Source: Polyangiaceae bacterium
GTDB lineage: Bacteria > Myxococcota_A > Polyangia > Polyangiales > Polyangiaceae
DNA: 64,000 nt
Reading direction: 5' to 3'
NCBI GenBank assembly: GCA_016719945.1
Contig: JADJYE010000021.1
Span: forward strand, 20,170-84,169
The notes under the pieces were generated by a model. It was not told where the DNA came from, ran no database searches, and was given only the letters and a program-made list of their open reading frames with translations. The number at the start of each line of letters is the position of its first letter. The first letter of the stretch is position 1. Below, piece by piece: positions 16,655 through 26,035 of the stretch. The position numbers were made by a program, and so were the translations under genes.

Positions 16655-17176
16655 GTGTTGACGAACGTGCCGCCCGACTCTCGGCTCCGCAGCTATTCGA
16701 CCATGCTGCTTGGTGCGGCTTGTTTCGGTCTGCTCGGCGCTGGGTTCGATCAGATCACCGTCAGCGTCTCGCCCGAGTACTTCGTGCTGGGCAAAGGAGT
16801 GTCAGAGGGCGCCTCCCTCCGCGGGTCCGCCGCGCTGGTGGGCTTCTATGGCGGGCTGCCGGTTGGGGCGCTCTGCGCTGGCGTATTCGTGTGGCTTCGC
16901 GCCTCCGGACGCCGTGTGCGCTGGCCATGGTTCTTCGGGCTTGCCACGTTGGCGACCGTCCCGTCATCGCTGCTCGCCGCCATCGTGTTGCTGTCGCTCG
17001 ACCCATTCCAGGTGCGGCTGGACGCCTCCGGGGTCCTCGATCCGGATCGTGCCACCCGATACCTGCTCTGCTGGAGCCTTCACATCGGCGCCTACCTGGG
17101 CCCGACGAGCGCCGTCTTCGTCATGGCAGCGCGCAAGGCGGAGCCCCCATTCCGTGTGATGCCGCCCCCCGCGTGA
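16655..17176 (+). CDS. Integral membrane protein, hypothetical
   Basis: 173 residues from the GTG at 16655; an ATG at 16703 is the alternative. I keep the GTG because PPDSRLRSYS before helix one reads like genuine protein. Four hydrophobic segments: about 17-32, 58-82, 92-114 and 138-158. The first loop (FDQITVSVSPEYFVLGKG) is periplasmic or cytoplasmic by turns and is well structured. I recall similar proteins in other myxobacteria without a function. It is followed by repeats, not by another coding gene on this strand. Confidence 0.62.
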   Translation: MLTNVPPDSRLRSYSTMLLGAACFGLLGAGFDQITVSVSPEYFVLGKGVSEGASLRGSAALVGFYGGLPVGALCAGVFVWLRASGRRVRWPWFFGLATLATVPSSLLAAIVLLSLDPFQVRLDASGVLDPDRATRYLLCWSLHIGAYLGPTSAVFVMAARKAEPPFRVMPPPA

Positions 17177-17189
17177 CGAGGTGCCGCCC

Positions 17190-17504
17190 GAGCCGGCGAC
17201 AGCTAGGCGGGACCTGGCGGCAAGGGGTGCCCTCGCTGTCGCGAAAAGCTGCGGCGAAAAGACCAAGGCACCAGGAAAGCGCCCGATTCGCGGGTCCGAC
17301 GGGTGGCTGTGGGGGGTGAACGGCTCGAGCCGGCGACAGCTAGGCGGGACCTGGCGGCGAGGGATGCCGTCGCTGTCGCCGAACGCTCACCCTCGCCGCC
17401 AAACGCCCGCCCCGTCGCCAAACGCCCGCGCCGTCGCCAAACGCCGCCGCCCTGTCGCCGAACGCTCGCCGCGCCCTCGCCGTCGCCGAACGCCCGCCGC
17501 TAAC
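17190..17504. repeat. Duplicated 53-base element plus degenerate tandem repeats
   Basis: A 53-base segment starting GAGCCGGCGACAGCTAGGCG occurs at 17190-17242 and again at 17327-17379 with only a few changes. After the second copy, to about 17504, there are about six degenerate units of the type GTCGCCAAACGCCCGCGCC. The stretch lies between the convergent ends of the membrane-protein gene and the helicase gene, has no convincing gene of its own, and could hold a terminator or simply be an expanding repeat. Confidence 0.7.
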
Positions 17505-19643
17505 TCACGGTCGACGCACGCGCGGCTTGGGACCCTTGCGGGAGCCGAAATCCGGGTGCTCCGCGCCGTCGGCACGCGGGGCGTGGGGGCGCTTGGGGCG
17601 CGCGTCCCCCAGAGACTGCGGCTTACTACCCGGTGCGTCCGCGCGCGGCGGCCTCCCCGGCGCGTCCGCGCGCGGCGGCCTCACCGGCGCGTCTCCACGA
17701 GGCGGCGCATCTGCGCGCGGCGGGGGTCGATTCGGAGCGTCTGCACGCGGCTGTCTTGCGGGCGGGTACGCGCGAGGCGGCGCGTCGTCTGCGCGCGGCG
17801 GCCTGCCCGGCGCGTACGCGCGAGGCGGCGCGTCGTCGGTGCGCAGCGGCGGCCTGCCCCCCGGCGCATCGCCGCGAGGCGGGGGCCGACCCGGGCCGCG
17901 CGGGCGCTCCGGTGCAGGCGCAGCCTTGGGCTCCGGCGAGGGGGCGGGGCGGTCTTCTGGGGCGCGGCGGATCGCTGCGCGCGGGTCGCGCGGGTCGGGC
18001 TCGCGGGTGGAGGCTTCGAAGCTCGCCGCGGCGGCGTTCGAGACCTCGATGGTGGAGTAGGTGCGCGCGACGCGGATGGCGCCGATGTCCCGGCTCTCGA
18101 TGCCTCCGCGGCGGCAGGCCATGGCCAGCAGGCGTCGCGCGTCTGCGCCGTGGGCCTGGCCCCAGGAGATGCGGAACAGGACGTAGCCGCCAGCCTCGTC
18201 GCCGCGCGCGCCGACGCGATCGCGGGGGGCGAGCTCGCGCGGCTCGTGCCGCGGGCGCTTCGGCGGGACGACGATCTGCGCGACCTCGCGCGGGCGAACG
18301 GGGCCGCCTGCGCGGGCTCGCACGAGCAGCCGGGCGATCGCGAGCTTCGCGGACTCCATCGACAAGATGCGCTCGGCGAGCGCCATCTGGTGCTCGTCGG
18401 GCTCCTCGAGGGCCCGGATGCCGGGGTCGGGATCGGGCTCGGTCGTGAGGCGCTCGATGACCCGCTCGTCGCGCACCTCGCGGATCTGGTCTGGCGTCGG
18501 GATGGGCTGGATCTCGTACGAGACCTTCGCTCGCGCGAGCAGGCGCTCGGTCTTCGAGAGCGACGCGGGCGTGGCGAGCACCGAGCTGGTGCCCTTGCGA
18601 CCTGCGCGCCCGGTGCGCCCGCTGCGGTGGGTGTAGGCGTCGACGTCGTTCGGGGGCTCGGCGTGGATGACCCTCCCGATGTCTTGCACGTCGATGCCAC
18701 GCGCCGCGACGTCGGTCGCGACGAGGGCGTCGACGTGACCGCGGCGGAAGTCTGCGAGGGCGCGGTTGCGCTCGGGCTGATCCATTTCGCCCGAGAGCAT
18801 GCCGATCACGAAGCCGGCGTCGCGCAGCGCGCCGTGCAGGTCGGAGACGTCGGCGCGCGTCTTCGCGAAGATCACGGTCTGCGTCCCCGGGGTGGCGAGC
18901 AGGAGGTTCACGATCGCGTCGACGCGCTGCCCCGGCGCCACGACGTGGATGACGTGGGAGATGTCCTCGTTCGCGGCGCCGAGCGGCGTGCCCTCGACGC
19001 GCGCCGGCTCCCTCTGCAGGCGATCGGCGAGGTTCTGCACCTCGCGCGAGAACGTCGCGGACATGAGGTGGGTCTGGTGCTCCATCGGGAGGAACGCGAA
19101 GATCGCCTCGATGTCCTCGCGGAAGCCGAGGTCGAGCATGCGATCGGCCTCGTCGAGGACCACCGCGCCGACCTGGCTCGCGTCGAGCGTGCGGCGGTTG
19201 AGGTAGTCGAGCAGACGGCCGGGCGTGCCGACCACGATCCCGGGTTTGTCGTCGAGCGCGCGGCGCTCGGCGCGGAAGCTGGCGCCGCCGGTCAACGACG
19301 CGACGGTCGCGCCGAGCGGCTCGTAGAGCCAGGCGAGCTCCTCGGCGACCTGCTTCGCGAGCTCGCGCGTCGGCGTGATGACGAGGGCGTGCGGCGCCGC
19401 AGGCCGGGCCTGGACGACGTCGCGAAGGACGAGGCCGATCGCGACCGTCTTGCCGGAGCCGGTCTTGGAGCTGATGCGCAGGTCTCGGCCGGCGAGCGCC
19501 GGGTCGAGGATGCTTTGTTGGACCGGGGTGAGCGTCGAAAAACCGCGCTTCTCGAGGGCCCCGGTGAGCGCGGGTCCGATCACGCGGGCGAGTTCTGATA
19601 CGAGCACTGGCGCTCCCCTAGCAGCTCCGGGCCCCGCATTCAC
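17505..19643 (-). CDS. DbpA-type DEAD-box RNA helicase with long low-complexity tail
   Basis: 712 residues from GTG 19643. Q motif TPVQQ, motif I SSKTGSGKT, motif II DEAD, motif III SAT, motif VI HRSGRTGRAG are all present, so ATPase and helicase activity is expected. A DbpA-type RNA-binding domain follows (about 475-545: YVLFRISWGQAHGADARRLL, GGIESRDIGAIRV). DbpA relatives act on 23S rRNA during ribosome assembly or on structured RNA in the cold. The final 160 residues are unusual: a Pro/Arg/Ala/Asp repeat with PPRADAP-like units, ending in a basic RKGPKPRVRRP. Such tails bind RNA or drive condensate formation. Confidence 0.9.
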   Translation of the reverse strand: MNAGPGAARGAPVLVSELARVIGPALTGALEKRGFSTLTPVQQSILDPALAGRDLRISSKTGSGKTVAIGLVLRDVVQARPAAPHALVITPTRELAKQVAEELAWLYEPLGATVASLTGGASFRAERRALDDKPGIVVGTPGRLLDYLNRRTLDASQVGAVVLDEADRMLDLGFREDIEAIFAFLPMEHQTHLMSATFSREVQNLADRLQREPARVEGTPLGAANEDISHVIHVVAPGQRVDAIVNLLLATPGTQTVIFAKTRADVSDLHGALRDAGFVIGMLSGEMDQPERNRALADFRRGHVDALVATDVAARGIDVQDIGRVIHAEPPNDVDAYTHRSGRTGRAGRKGTSSVLATPASLSKTERLLARAKVSYEIQPIPTPDQIREVRDERVIERLTTEPDPDPGIRALEEPDEHQMALAERILSMESAKLAIARLLVRARAGGPVRPREVAQIVVPPKRPRHEPRELAPRDRVGARGDEAGGYVLFRISWGQAHGADARRLLAMACRRGGIESRDIGAIRVARTYSTIEVSNAAAASFEASTREPDPRDPRAAIRRAPEDRPAPSPEPKAAPAPERPRGPGRPPPRGDAPGGRPPLRTDDAPPRAYAPGRPPRADDAPPRAYPPARQPRADAPNRPPPRADAPPRGDAPVRPPRADAPGRPPRADAPGSKPQSLGDARPKRPHAPRADGAEHPDFGSRKGPKPRVRRP

Positions 19644-19720
19644 GCTGGATCGCGTGACATGACGTCAATTCGCCTCCCGGATTCGACGGCGCCAGGGGGC
19701 TGGAGTAAGGCCCTGGCTCG

Positions 19721-22618
19721 ATGCGCTCGCCGGGGGACACGGTCGCCCGCTACACCGTCGTCGCCCTGCTCGGGCGCGGCGGCATGGGCGAGGTGTACGA
19801 GGCAGAGGACACGCTCCTCAAGCGCCGCGTGGCCCTCAAGCTCCTGCCCGCGGGCGGCGACCACGAGGCGCGCGTGCGGATGATGCGCGAGGCGCGCTCC
19901 GCGGCGGCCTTCGAGCACCCCAACGTCGTGACCCTGTTCGACGCCGGGATCGTCGGGGAGGGCACCCCCGAGGAGCAGACGTACATCGCGATGGAGCTCG
20001 TCCGCGGGACGACGCTGCGCGCCCGGGTCGGAGACCTGTCGGTCCCGCTCGCGCGCAGGGTCCGCTGGCTGGTCGACGCGGCGAGCGCGCTGGGCGCGGC
20101 GCACAAGGCCGGCCTCGTCCACCGCGACGTGAAGCCCGACAACGTGATGCTGAAGGAAGACGGCAGGATCAAGGTCCTCGACTTCGGCGTCGCGAAGCGA
20201 CAGGACGCGAGCGTCGACGCGAGCGCGCCGACCGAGGTCCCCTCGCAGTCGGACCCCTCGCTCACGGGCCGCGGCGGCTTCGTGGGGACGCCCCGCTACG
20301 CCTCGCCCGAGCAGCTGCGCGGCGAGCCGCTCGACGGGCGCTCGGACCAATACGCGTGGGCGGTGATGGCCTACGAGCTCGTCTCGGGCAAGGCGCCCTT
20401 CGACGCGCCCGACGGCGTCGCGCTGCTCTCTCGCATCCTCTCCACCGAGGCGGCGCCGCTCTCCACCCTCGTCGAAGGGATCCCCGCCGCGCTCGACGCG
20501 GTGATCCACAAAGCGCTCTCCAAGGCCCCGGCCGATCGCTTCGCGTCGTTCGAGGAGATCCAGGAGCGCCTCGAGCCGCTGGCGGAAAGCGCGGCGACGA
20601 CCGACGCCGGGCGCACGGTCATCGCGCCCCCGACCGGCACGCGGACCTCGCGGGCGGTGGTGAAGACGGCGAAGGGCGTGGCGTGGGTGTTCTTCGTCAT
20701 CGCCGCGGCGCTGGGCACCCTCATCATCGGGGCCATCGTCGTCGGCGCGTTCATGGGCAAGCTCCACATCGACAGCGGCAAGTCGTCGGCGAGCGCCTCT
20801 TCTTCAGCAGCCCCGCCCCCGCCGCTCGCCGTCGTTGGCCTGCGCTGCGCGCCGGCGGCCGTCGAGGGTCCTGGGGCGACGCCCGAGATCGGCCTCGCGC
20901 TCGGCGTCGGCGCGTGCGCGCGAGTGGCCACGGCGACCGGGCATCTGTGGGCGCACGAGGGGGCGAGAGGGCCGAAAACGCAGCTCGACGCGCTGACCCC
21001 CGTCGTGGTCAGCGCGAAGCTCGGCGCGACGGTCGCGGTGACCGTACGGGTCGGAGACGTCGAGGCCGAGGGGACGGGCGGCACGCCGATGTCCGCGATG
21101 GTCGTCGCCTCCGATGCGCTCGCGCAGAAGGTCGCGCCGCGCGCTCTCAGCGAAGCGGACCGCAAGGCCTGGGGCGCAGCGGACGACGCGTCGGCGCGCC
21201 GCATCGAGCGGGCCTGGCGCAGGTTGTTCCTCGGGGACGTCGTCGATCCCGTCACCGAGATGCGCGCGCTGGTCGCCAGCGACGGCGCGTCGCCGTGGCC
21301 GCACGCGATGAGCTGCATCGCCGAGCCGCGAGGCAGCGTGCAAATGGTCGAGGCCTGCAAGGCGACGCTCGCGCGCGTCGACAAGCTCCCGCCGAGCCGG
21401 GAAAAGACGCTGCGCGCCCTGGCGCTGCTGCTCGGGCAGAGCGACCGCAGCGAGGAGGCGATCCGCCTCTTCCGCCAGAGCTTTCGAGACGCCCCCGACG
21501 ATCCCGACGTAGGCGGGCTGTACGGCGCCATCATCCTCGACACGTCCGCCGACGAGGGCTTCGGCGTGATCGACGGCGTCGCGGAGCGCTTCCCGAGCTA
21601 CGCGCTGTTGCCGCTCTCGAACGCCATCACCGCGAACCCGATCCGCGACGCTCAGCGCAACGCCACTTACCTCGCGCGCCTCGCCGAGATCCTCCCGGAG
21701 AAGGCGTGTGACGACGTCGCGTTCCACGAGCTCTTGATCGACGTCAAGCTCGAGCAGGCCCGCGCGCGCCTCGCGACCTGCAACGCGCTGTACGGCAAGA
21801 GCGACCCCACCTTCGTCTCGTTGGTCCTCGAGGCCGAGCTCGAGCTCGCCTCGCTCGAGCCCGACAAGGCGCGGGCCATCGCGCAGCGCGGGCTCTCGGA
21901 CGAGCGCGAGGGCATCCGCACGCACGCGATGCACCAGATCATCGCGTCCCACGTGATCGCCGGCCGCGTCGAGGAGGCCCTGGCCGCGCTGACGACCGAG
22001 ATGGAGAAGCAGCGCGACCAGCAGAGCCCCAGGCTGGCGATGCAGCGGGCGATCGCGAAGCTGAGGCTCATCCGGGCGCTGGGGCGCCCCCAAGATCCCA
22101 AGCTCGTGAAGTTCATCAGGCAGATGCTCTCGGAGGACGCCGCCGCACCGGCCTCGCTGAGGACCCGCGTCGAGGCCATCCTCGCGGTCAGCGGGGACAC
22201 CACGACGCCGCGCCAAGACGTCGCCGCGGCCGTGATCGCGTCGCCCGCCTGGGGCGACGTGTTCTATGCGATCCCGCTGCTGCGCGCCGTCCACGGCGAC
22301 GCGAAGACCCGCAAGCTCCTCGAGGAGCGCAAGGCGCCGACTCGCACGAGCATCGTGGCCGCCCTCGACTACGCCGACCTGCTGGTCGCCGTGCGCGCGC
22401 CGGACGCCGAGATCGAGGCGCAGCTCAAGCTGGCCATGATCCCGCTCGCCCTCGACGTCACCGCCATCGACAAGCTGATCGCGCGCCTGCGCCTCGCGCA
22501 CCTGTACGACAAGCTCAAGCGCCCCGAAGAGGCAGCCAAGCTCCGCGCCGAGGTCGACCGCGCGTGGAAAGCGGCCGATCCCAAGGCTCGCGAGGAGCTC
22601 GACCGCGCGAGCCGCTGA
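19721..22618 (+). CDS. Membrane Ser/Thr protein kinase with TPR-like output region
   Basis: 965 residues from ATG 19721, divergent from the helicase (77 bases). Kinase domain about 12-285: glycine loop LGRGGMGEVY, VALKLL lysine, catalytic VHRDVKPDN, DFG in VLDFGVAK, and APE-like SPEQ. One transmembrane helix at about 322-346 separates it from a 600-residue outer part: a Ser/Ala linker, a short beta domain and then helical hairpins (TPR-like) from about 510 to the end. The kinase is active by motif. The outer region may sense cell-surface state; targets are unknown. Long protein with no frame break. Confidence 0.9.
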   Translation: MRSPGDTVARYTVVALLGRGGMGEVYEAEDTLLKRRVALKLLPAGGDHEARVRMMREARSAAAFEHPNVVTLFDAGIVGEGTPEEQTYIAMELVRGTTLRARVGDLSVPLARRVRWLVDAASALGAAHKAGLVHRDVKPDNVMLKEDGRIKVLDFGVAKRQDASVDASAPTEVPSQSDPSLTGRGGFVGTPRYASPEQLRGEPLDGRSDQYAWAVMAYELVSGKAPFDAPDGVALLSRILSTEAAPLSTLVEGIPAALDAVIHKALSKAPADRFASFEEIQERLEPLAESAATTDAGRTVIAPPTGTRTSRAVVKTAKGVAWVFFVIAAALGTLIIGAIVVGAFMGKLHIDSGKSSASASSSAAPPPPLAVVGLRCAPAAVEGPGATPEIGLALGVGACARVATATGHLWAHEGARGPKTQLDALTPVVVSAKLGATVAVTVRVGDVEAEGTGGTPMSAMVVASDALAQKVAPRALSEADRKAWGAADDASARRIERAWRRLFLGDVVDPVTEMRALVASDGASPWPHAMSCIAEPRGSVQMVEACKATLARVDKLPPSREKTLRALALLLGQSDRSEEAIRLFRQSFRDAPDDPDVGGLYGAIILDTSADEGFGVIDGVAERFPSYALLPLSNAITANPIRDAQRNATYLARLAEILPEKACDDVAFHELLIDVKLEQARARLATCNALYGKSDPTFVSLVLEAELELASLEPDKARAIAQRGLSDEREGIRTHAMHQIIASHVIAGRVEEALAALTTEMEKQRDQQSPRLAMQRAIAKLRLIRALGRPQDPKLVKFIRQMLSEDAAAPASLRTRVEAILAVSGDTTTPRQDVAAAVIASPAWGDVFYAIPLLRAVHGDAKTRKLLEERKAPTRTSIVAALDYADLLVAVRAPDAEIEAQLKLAMIPLALDVTAIDKLIARLRLAHLYDKLKRPEEAAKLRAEVDRAWKAADPKAREELDRASR

Positions 22619-22622
22619 GCGA

Positions 22623-23540
22623 TCAGGGCGTGCACAGGTGAATCGTGGAGCCGTACAGCCCCGCGCCACCATCGACCATCACGCGATAGACCCGATCCGT
22701 AGACCCCGCCGGGCAGCTGCAGTCTCCCGTCCACGGGTTCGCGACGCGGCAGTTGGGGGCGAAGTCGTCGAATTGGTACGCGCCCGCGAACGAGGTGAAG
22801 GGCGCGTCCATGTTGCCGCACAGGAAGATGGTGTTGCCCGCCTCGGCGTTGTCGCACGGCAGGCGGATGATCGAGCGCAGCGCGATGACGTCGTCGAACC
22901 CGGCGGGGCACGCGCAGGTGTTGCCGGCCATGGGGTTACCGACGCGGCACTGCGCCGTCGCGCCGCACCAGCCGTCGAAGTCGTCCACCTCGTACGCGCC
23001 GCCGAAGTCCGACGACTCCGCGACGCCGCTGGTCACGCACAGATCGAGGGTGGTCTTGAAGCGCATGGGGACGCCGGGGCAGTCGCTCTGCACGTGCAGC
23101 GGCAGCGGCGAGGTCGACGCCGGGCAGCCACACGCGCTCGAGTAGGGGTTCGCGTTGGCACACCCCGCGCACTCCGCCGGCCAGGCCTCGTACGCGCCGA
23201 GGAAGTTCTTGCAGGTGCCGTTGTCGTCGACGAAGCCCGCGGCGCAGCCATTGATGCACGCGCCCTCGACGCACTCGCCGAGCGACGTGCCGTCGCCCGC
23301 GCAGGGGTTGTCGCACTGTCCGCAGTGGTCCGGGTGGCTCGAGACGTCGACGCAGGCGCCCGCGCACAGGGTCTCCGTGTCGAAGCAGCCGTGACCTCCT
23401 GCGCCCGTCACCGAAGGGCCAGGCCCCGTCGAGCCCCCGTCACCGCCGCCCGCCCCACCGCTCGGGTCGTCGAGCCCGCTGCCGTCTGCGCAGGCCGAGG
23501 CGAGCGCGACGGCGAGCAGCGAGATCAGCCGGGGCGACAT
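22623..23540 (-). CDS. Cys-rich lipoprotein with three internal repeats
   Basis: 305 residues. Signal MSPRLISLLAVALASAC with lipid Cys at 17; a Gly/Asp/Ser linker; a Cys-rich module (CFDTETLCAGACVDVSSHPDHCGQC); then three repeats of about 60 residues beginning GAYEAWP, GAYEVDDFDGWC and GAYQFDDFAPNC, each containing a C-[AS]-CPA motif (CGCPA, CACPA, CSCPA), with strands that end FLC or HLC in the last two. The repeats look like small beta modules held by disulfides. Probably a surface lipoprotein. No enzyme motif. Convergent with the kinase gene, 4 bases apart. Confidence 0.78.
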   Translation of the reverse strand: MSPRLISLLAVALASACADGSGLDDPSGGAGGGDGGSTGPGPSVTGAGGHGCFDTETLCAGACVDVSSHPDHCGQCDNPCAGDGTSLGECVEGACINGCAAGFVDDNGTCKNFLGAYEAWPAECAGCANANPYSSACGCPASTSPLPLHVQSDCPGVPMRFKTTLDLCVTSGVAESSDFGGAYEVDDFDGWCGATAQCRVGNPMAGNTCACPAGFDDVIALRSIIRLPCDNAEAGNTIFLCGNMDAPFTSFAGAYQFDDFAPNCRVANPWTGDCSCPAGSTDRVYRVMVDGGAGLYGSTIHLCTP

Positions 23541-23544
23541 CCCC

Positions 23545-24990
23545 TCATCGTACCGCGCCGGGCGGCCGGGCTGGTACGTCCGTTCGCGAGTGAGAGCCGG
23601 CCGGCCACGGCTCGCGCTCGGGCGTGACGTCGTCCCCGCAGCCCGCGCTCGGGTTCTCCCGCAGGTACTTCGCGAAGTCCGCGAGGATGGCGCGCGTCAG
23701 GCGGCGGCTCACCCACGCCCCGCCAGCCTCGGTGAAGTGCAGCTGATCGGGCAGCGCGAGCTGCTTCTTGATGAACTGCATCATGCTCGTCTTGCCGCCC
23801 ATCGCCTCGAGCCAATCCCAGTAGGCGACGCCGATCTCCGAGGCGAGCGCCTTGCGCTGCTGGCCGAGCGTCACCAGCTCGTCGGTCGCGTGTGACACGC
23901 CGCGGTCCGGCGGGGACACGAGCAGGAAGCTCACGTCCTTGTTCGCCGCCCGGTGCAGATCGACGACGTACTTGGCGTAGCCCGGCGCCTTGTCGAGCTC
24001 GTAGATGTCCGCCATGCCGGTCATCAAGATCACCAGGTCGTAGCGGCGGAACTCGATCATGGGCGAGGAGATGGCCGGGTCCTCCATCGGGATGCAGCGC
24101 GTGCTCATTGCGCCCACGCCGAGCTGGTCCACCACCAGCCCTGGCTCCTTGCGCTCGAGCACGCCGCCGAGGAAGCGCACGTACTTCGGGGTGCGGACGA
24201 TGCTGTCGAACATGTGAGGCCCGTCCTCGACCTCGACCCGGTGGATGCCGACGCCGCGCGCGGGCGCCTCGCTGTCCAGGCTGGCCAACGTCTTGCCATC
24301 GACGGCGACGTCGAACGCGCCCCGGCGCGGCCCCATCAGGTAGAACACGTCGAAGCGGCTCGCGCTGCGGCCGATCGGCGCGCCCTCCTTCGCGGTCCCC
24401 ACGCGGACCTTCGAGCCGACGGCGGGGCTCTCGCCGACGATCCCGGCGTAGCCGTACATGCCGTCCTTGGTCGGCTTGGTGGTCACCGCGTACGACGTGA
24501 AGGCGGGGCCGACCTCGTGCACGACGTCCATGTGTTGGTAGTGGGTCCACGGCCGCGCGAGCGCGATGAACCCGTGGCCCCCGTCGCCGAACCGCGTCTG
24601 CAGGTCGCGGCGCATGGGCCCGGCGATGTAGTCGAAGGTCATGTTCGAATCGCCGTAGATGCCGATCCGCACGTGATCTTTCGCGCGGCCCCTGAGCACC
24701 CTCGCGAACCGCTCGTAGAACGAGCGCATGCCGCCCTTGGTCGGGTCGAACAGGGGGACCTCGGCCGCCGCGTGCTTGCTGTCGTCGAGCGCCGGCACGT
24801 CGATCGTCAGCGGCTCGCACATCTTCTCGACCGGCGGGGCCTCGACCGCCGCGGGCGACACGCGGGTGCCTTGCGAGACGTCCTCGATGGGGCCCTGCAC
24901 CGGGGGCGCGGGCTCATGGGGGGCGCACGACGCCACGAGGCACGCCGCGGCGATGAAGATTGTGCGATCAATCCAGGCGGCGGCGGGCAT
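23545..24990 (-). CDS. SGNH-fold hydrolase lipoprotein
   Basis: 481 residues. Signal MPAAAWIDRTIFIAAACLVASC with a lipid Cys at about 22. The catalytic fold is SGNH/GDSL: block I IGIYGDSNMTFDY (Ser), a block III-like LVILMTGMADIYEL with Met-Ala in place of the usual Asn, and the final DQLHFTEAGG with Asp and His spaced three apart. The middle has an inserted beta domain of about 130 residues (DVFYLMGPRRGAFDVAVDG), as in periplasmic peptidoglycan or polysaccharide O-acetyl esterases and transferases. Likely acts on acetylated cell-wall or surface polysaccharide. Same strand as the lipoprotein gene 4 bases downstream, so probably one transcript. Confidence 0.82.
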   Translation of the reverse strand: MPAAAWIDRTIFIAAACLVASCAPHEPAPPVQGPIEDVSQGTRVSPAAVEAPPVEKMCEPLTIDVPALDDSKHAAAEVPLFDPTKGGMRSFYERFARVLRGRAKDHVRIGIYGDSNMTFDYIAGPMRRDLQTRFGDGGHGFIALARPWTHYQHMDVVHEVGPAFTSYAVTTKPTKDGMYGYAGIVGESPAVGSKVRVGTAKEGAPIGRSASRFDVFYLMGPRRGAFDVAVDGKTLASLDSEAPARGVGIHRVEVEDGPHMFDSIVRTPKYVRFLGGVLERKEPGLVVDQLGVGAMSTRCIPMEDPAISSPMIEFRRYDLVILMTGMADIYELDKAPGYAKYVVDLHRAANKDVSFLLVSPPDRGVSHATDELVTLGQQRKALASEIGVAYWDWLEAMGGKTSMMQFIKKQLALPDQLHFTEAGGAWVSRRLTRAILADFAKYLRENPSAGCGDDVTPEREPWPAGSHSRTDVPARPPGAVR

Positions 24991-25095
24991 ACGAACGGGC
25001 TAGAGGATCACGGCTTGTCTCGCGCAAGGCAACTTCGACGCAGCCTGCGCCTCGTCCCCGGGTATCATTTCTTCAGTCTTCTTTTGGAGGAGCCC

Positions 25096-26025
25096 ATGCT
25101 CACGCCTTCCTTCGTCCGCCGCTCGGTCATCATCGCCGCCCCCCTGCTGTTCGCCTGGGCAGCGTTGCCCGGCTGCAGCGCCACCGTCGTCGCCTTCGGC
25201 GAGTGCACCGTCGACGGTCAGGCCTACGAGGTCGGCGACACGTTCTCCGATGGTTGCAACACCTGCACCTGCGAGTCCGGCGGCTCGGTCTCCTGCACCG
25301 AGCTCGACTGCGGCTCGGGCTGCGTCGTCGATGGGGTCTTCCGCGAGGTCGGGGAGACCTTCGTGGCGTCCGATGGCTGCAACACCTGCACCTGCGACGC
25401 GCCCGAGAGCGTCTCTTGCACGGCGCTCGAGTGCAGCTGTCCAGGCACCCCGCCGGACTGCCCCGTCGAGCCCGGCTGCACGGCGCAGCCGTACTGTGAC
25501 GGCGTCTCGTGGCAGTGCTCGATCGAGTGCGAAGAGTGCAACGATGAGCCTCCGCCTTGCCCGGCGCCCCCGGATGGCTGCTTCTACGAAGGGCCGTACT
25601 GCGTGAACGGCGAGTGGACCTGCGGTGAGCTCATCTGCGACGAGCCCTGCGGCGGGCCGCCCCCCTCCTGCCCCCAGCCGGGGGACCCCAACTGCTGGTC
25701 GGAGCCCGTCTGCACCGACTTCGGCTGGAGCTGCGAGACCTATTGCAACGGCGACGCTTGCTACGACATGTACCCCGAGGGGTATCAGACCGCGGTCTTC
25801 CAGATCTTCCAGTACTGCGGCTGCTTGGACAACTCGACCTGCCAGGCCGAGTGCGCCGGCACCCAGGTCTGCGACGGCATGGGGCCGACCTTCCAATGCG
25901 AGGAGTGCGTGGGCATCGCCGCCGAGCAAGGCGAGCAGTGCGTCTACGACGCGGTCTTCGGCGACGAGTGCCAGAGCGATCCCGAGTGCGCTGCCTTCAT
26001 GGAGTGCGTGCAAAACGGCGGCTGA
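25096..26025 (+). CDS. Secreted Cys-rich lipoprotein with VWC-like repeats
   Basis: 310 residues from ATG 25096, preceded by GGAGG. Signal peptide with lipobox AALPGC at about residue 27. Two clear repeats carry the pattern ECTVDGQAYEVGDTF...DGCNTCTCE and CVVDGVFREVGETF...DGCNTCTCD, as in von Willebrand C-type modules. Further Cys-rich modules follow (CSCPGTPP, GCFYEGPYC, TCGELIC, CEECVG), with about 45 Cys in all. Such modules bind other proteins in animals; in myxobacteria they are surface lipoproteins with unknown ligands. The GCFYEGPYC...TCGELIC part resembles the small lipoprotein at 41091-41360. Confidence 0.78.
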   Translation: MLTPSFVRRSVIIAAPLLFAWAALPGCSATVVAFGECTVDGQAYEVGDTFSDGCNTCTCESGGSVSCTELDCGSGCVVDGVFREVGETFVASDGCNTCTCDAPESVSCTALECSCPGTPPDCPVEPGCTAQPYCDGVSWQCSIECEECNDEPPPCPAPPDGCFYEGPYCVNGEWTCGELICDEPCGGPPPSCPQPGDPNCWSEPVCTDFGWSCETYCNGDACYDMYPEGYQTAVFQIFQYCGCLDNSTCQAECAGTQVCDGMGPTFQCEECVGIAAEQGEQCVYDAVFGDECQSDPECAAFMECVQNGG

Positions 26026-26035
26026 GGGTCCCAGC

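Noticed and set aside
17380..17504. CRISPR array
   Set aside because: The units are short, degenerate and directly adjacent, without unique spacers, and no cas gene is present.
17181..19598. A long open frame on the plus strand across the helicase gene
   Set aside because: It is antisense to a complete DEAD-box protein with all motifs; long mirror frames are expected at this GC content.
20804..22672. A 622-residue frame antisense to the first kinase
   Set aside because: Composition is Arg/Leu/Asp-heavy with no domain, and the kinase on the other strand is unbroken.
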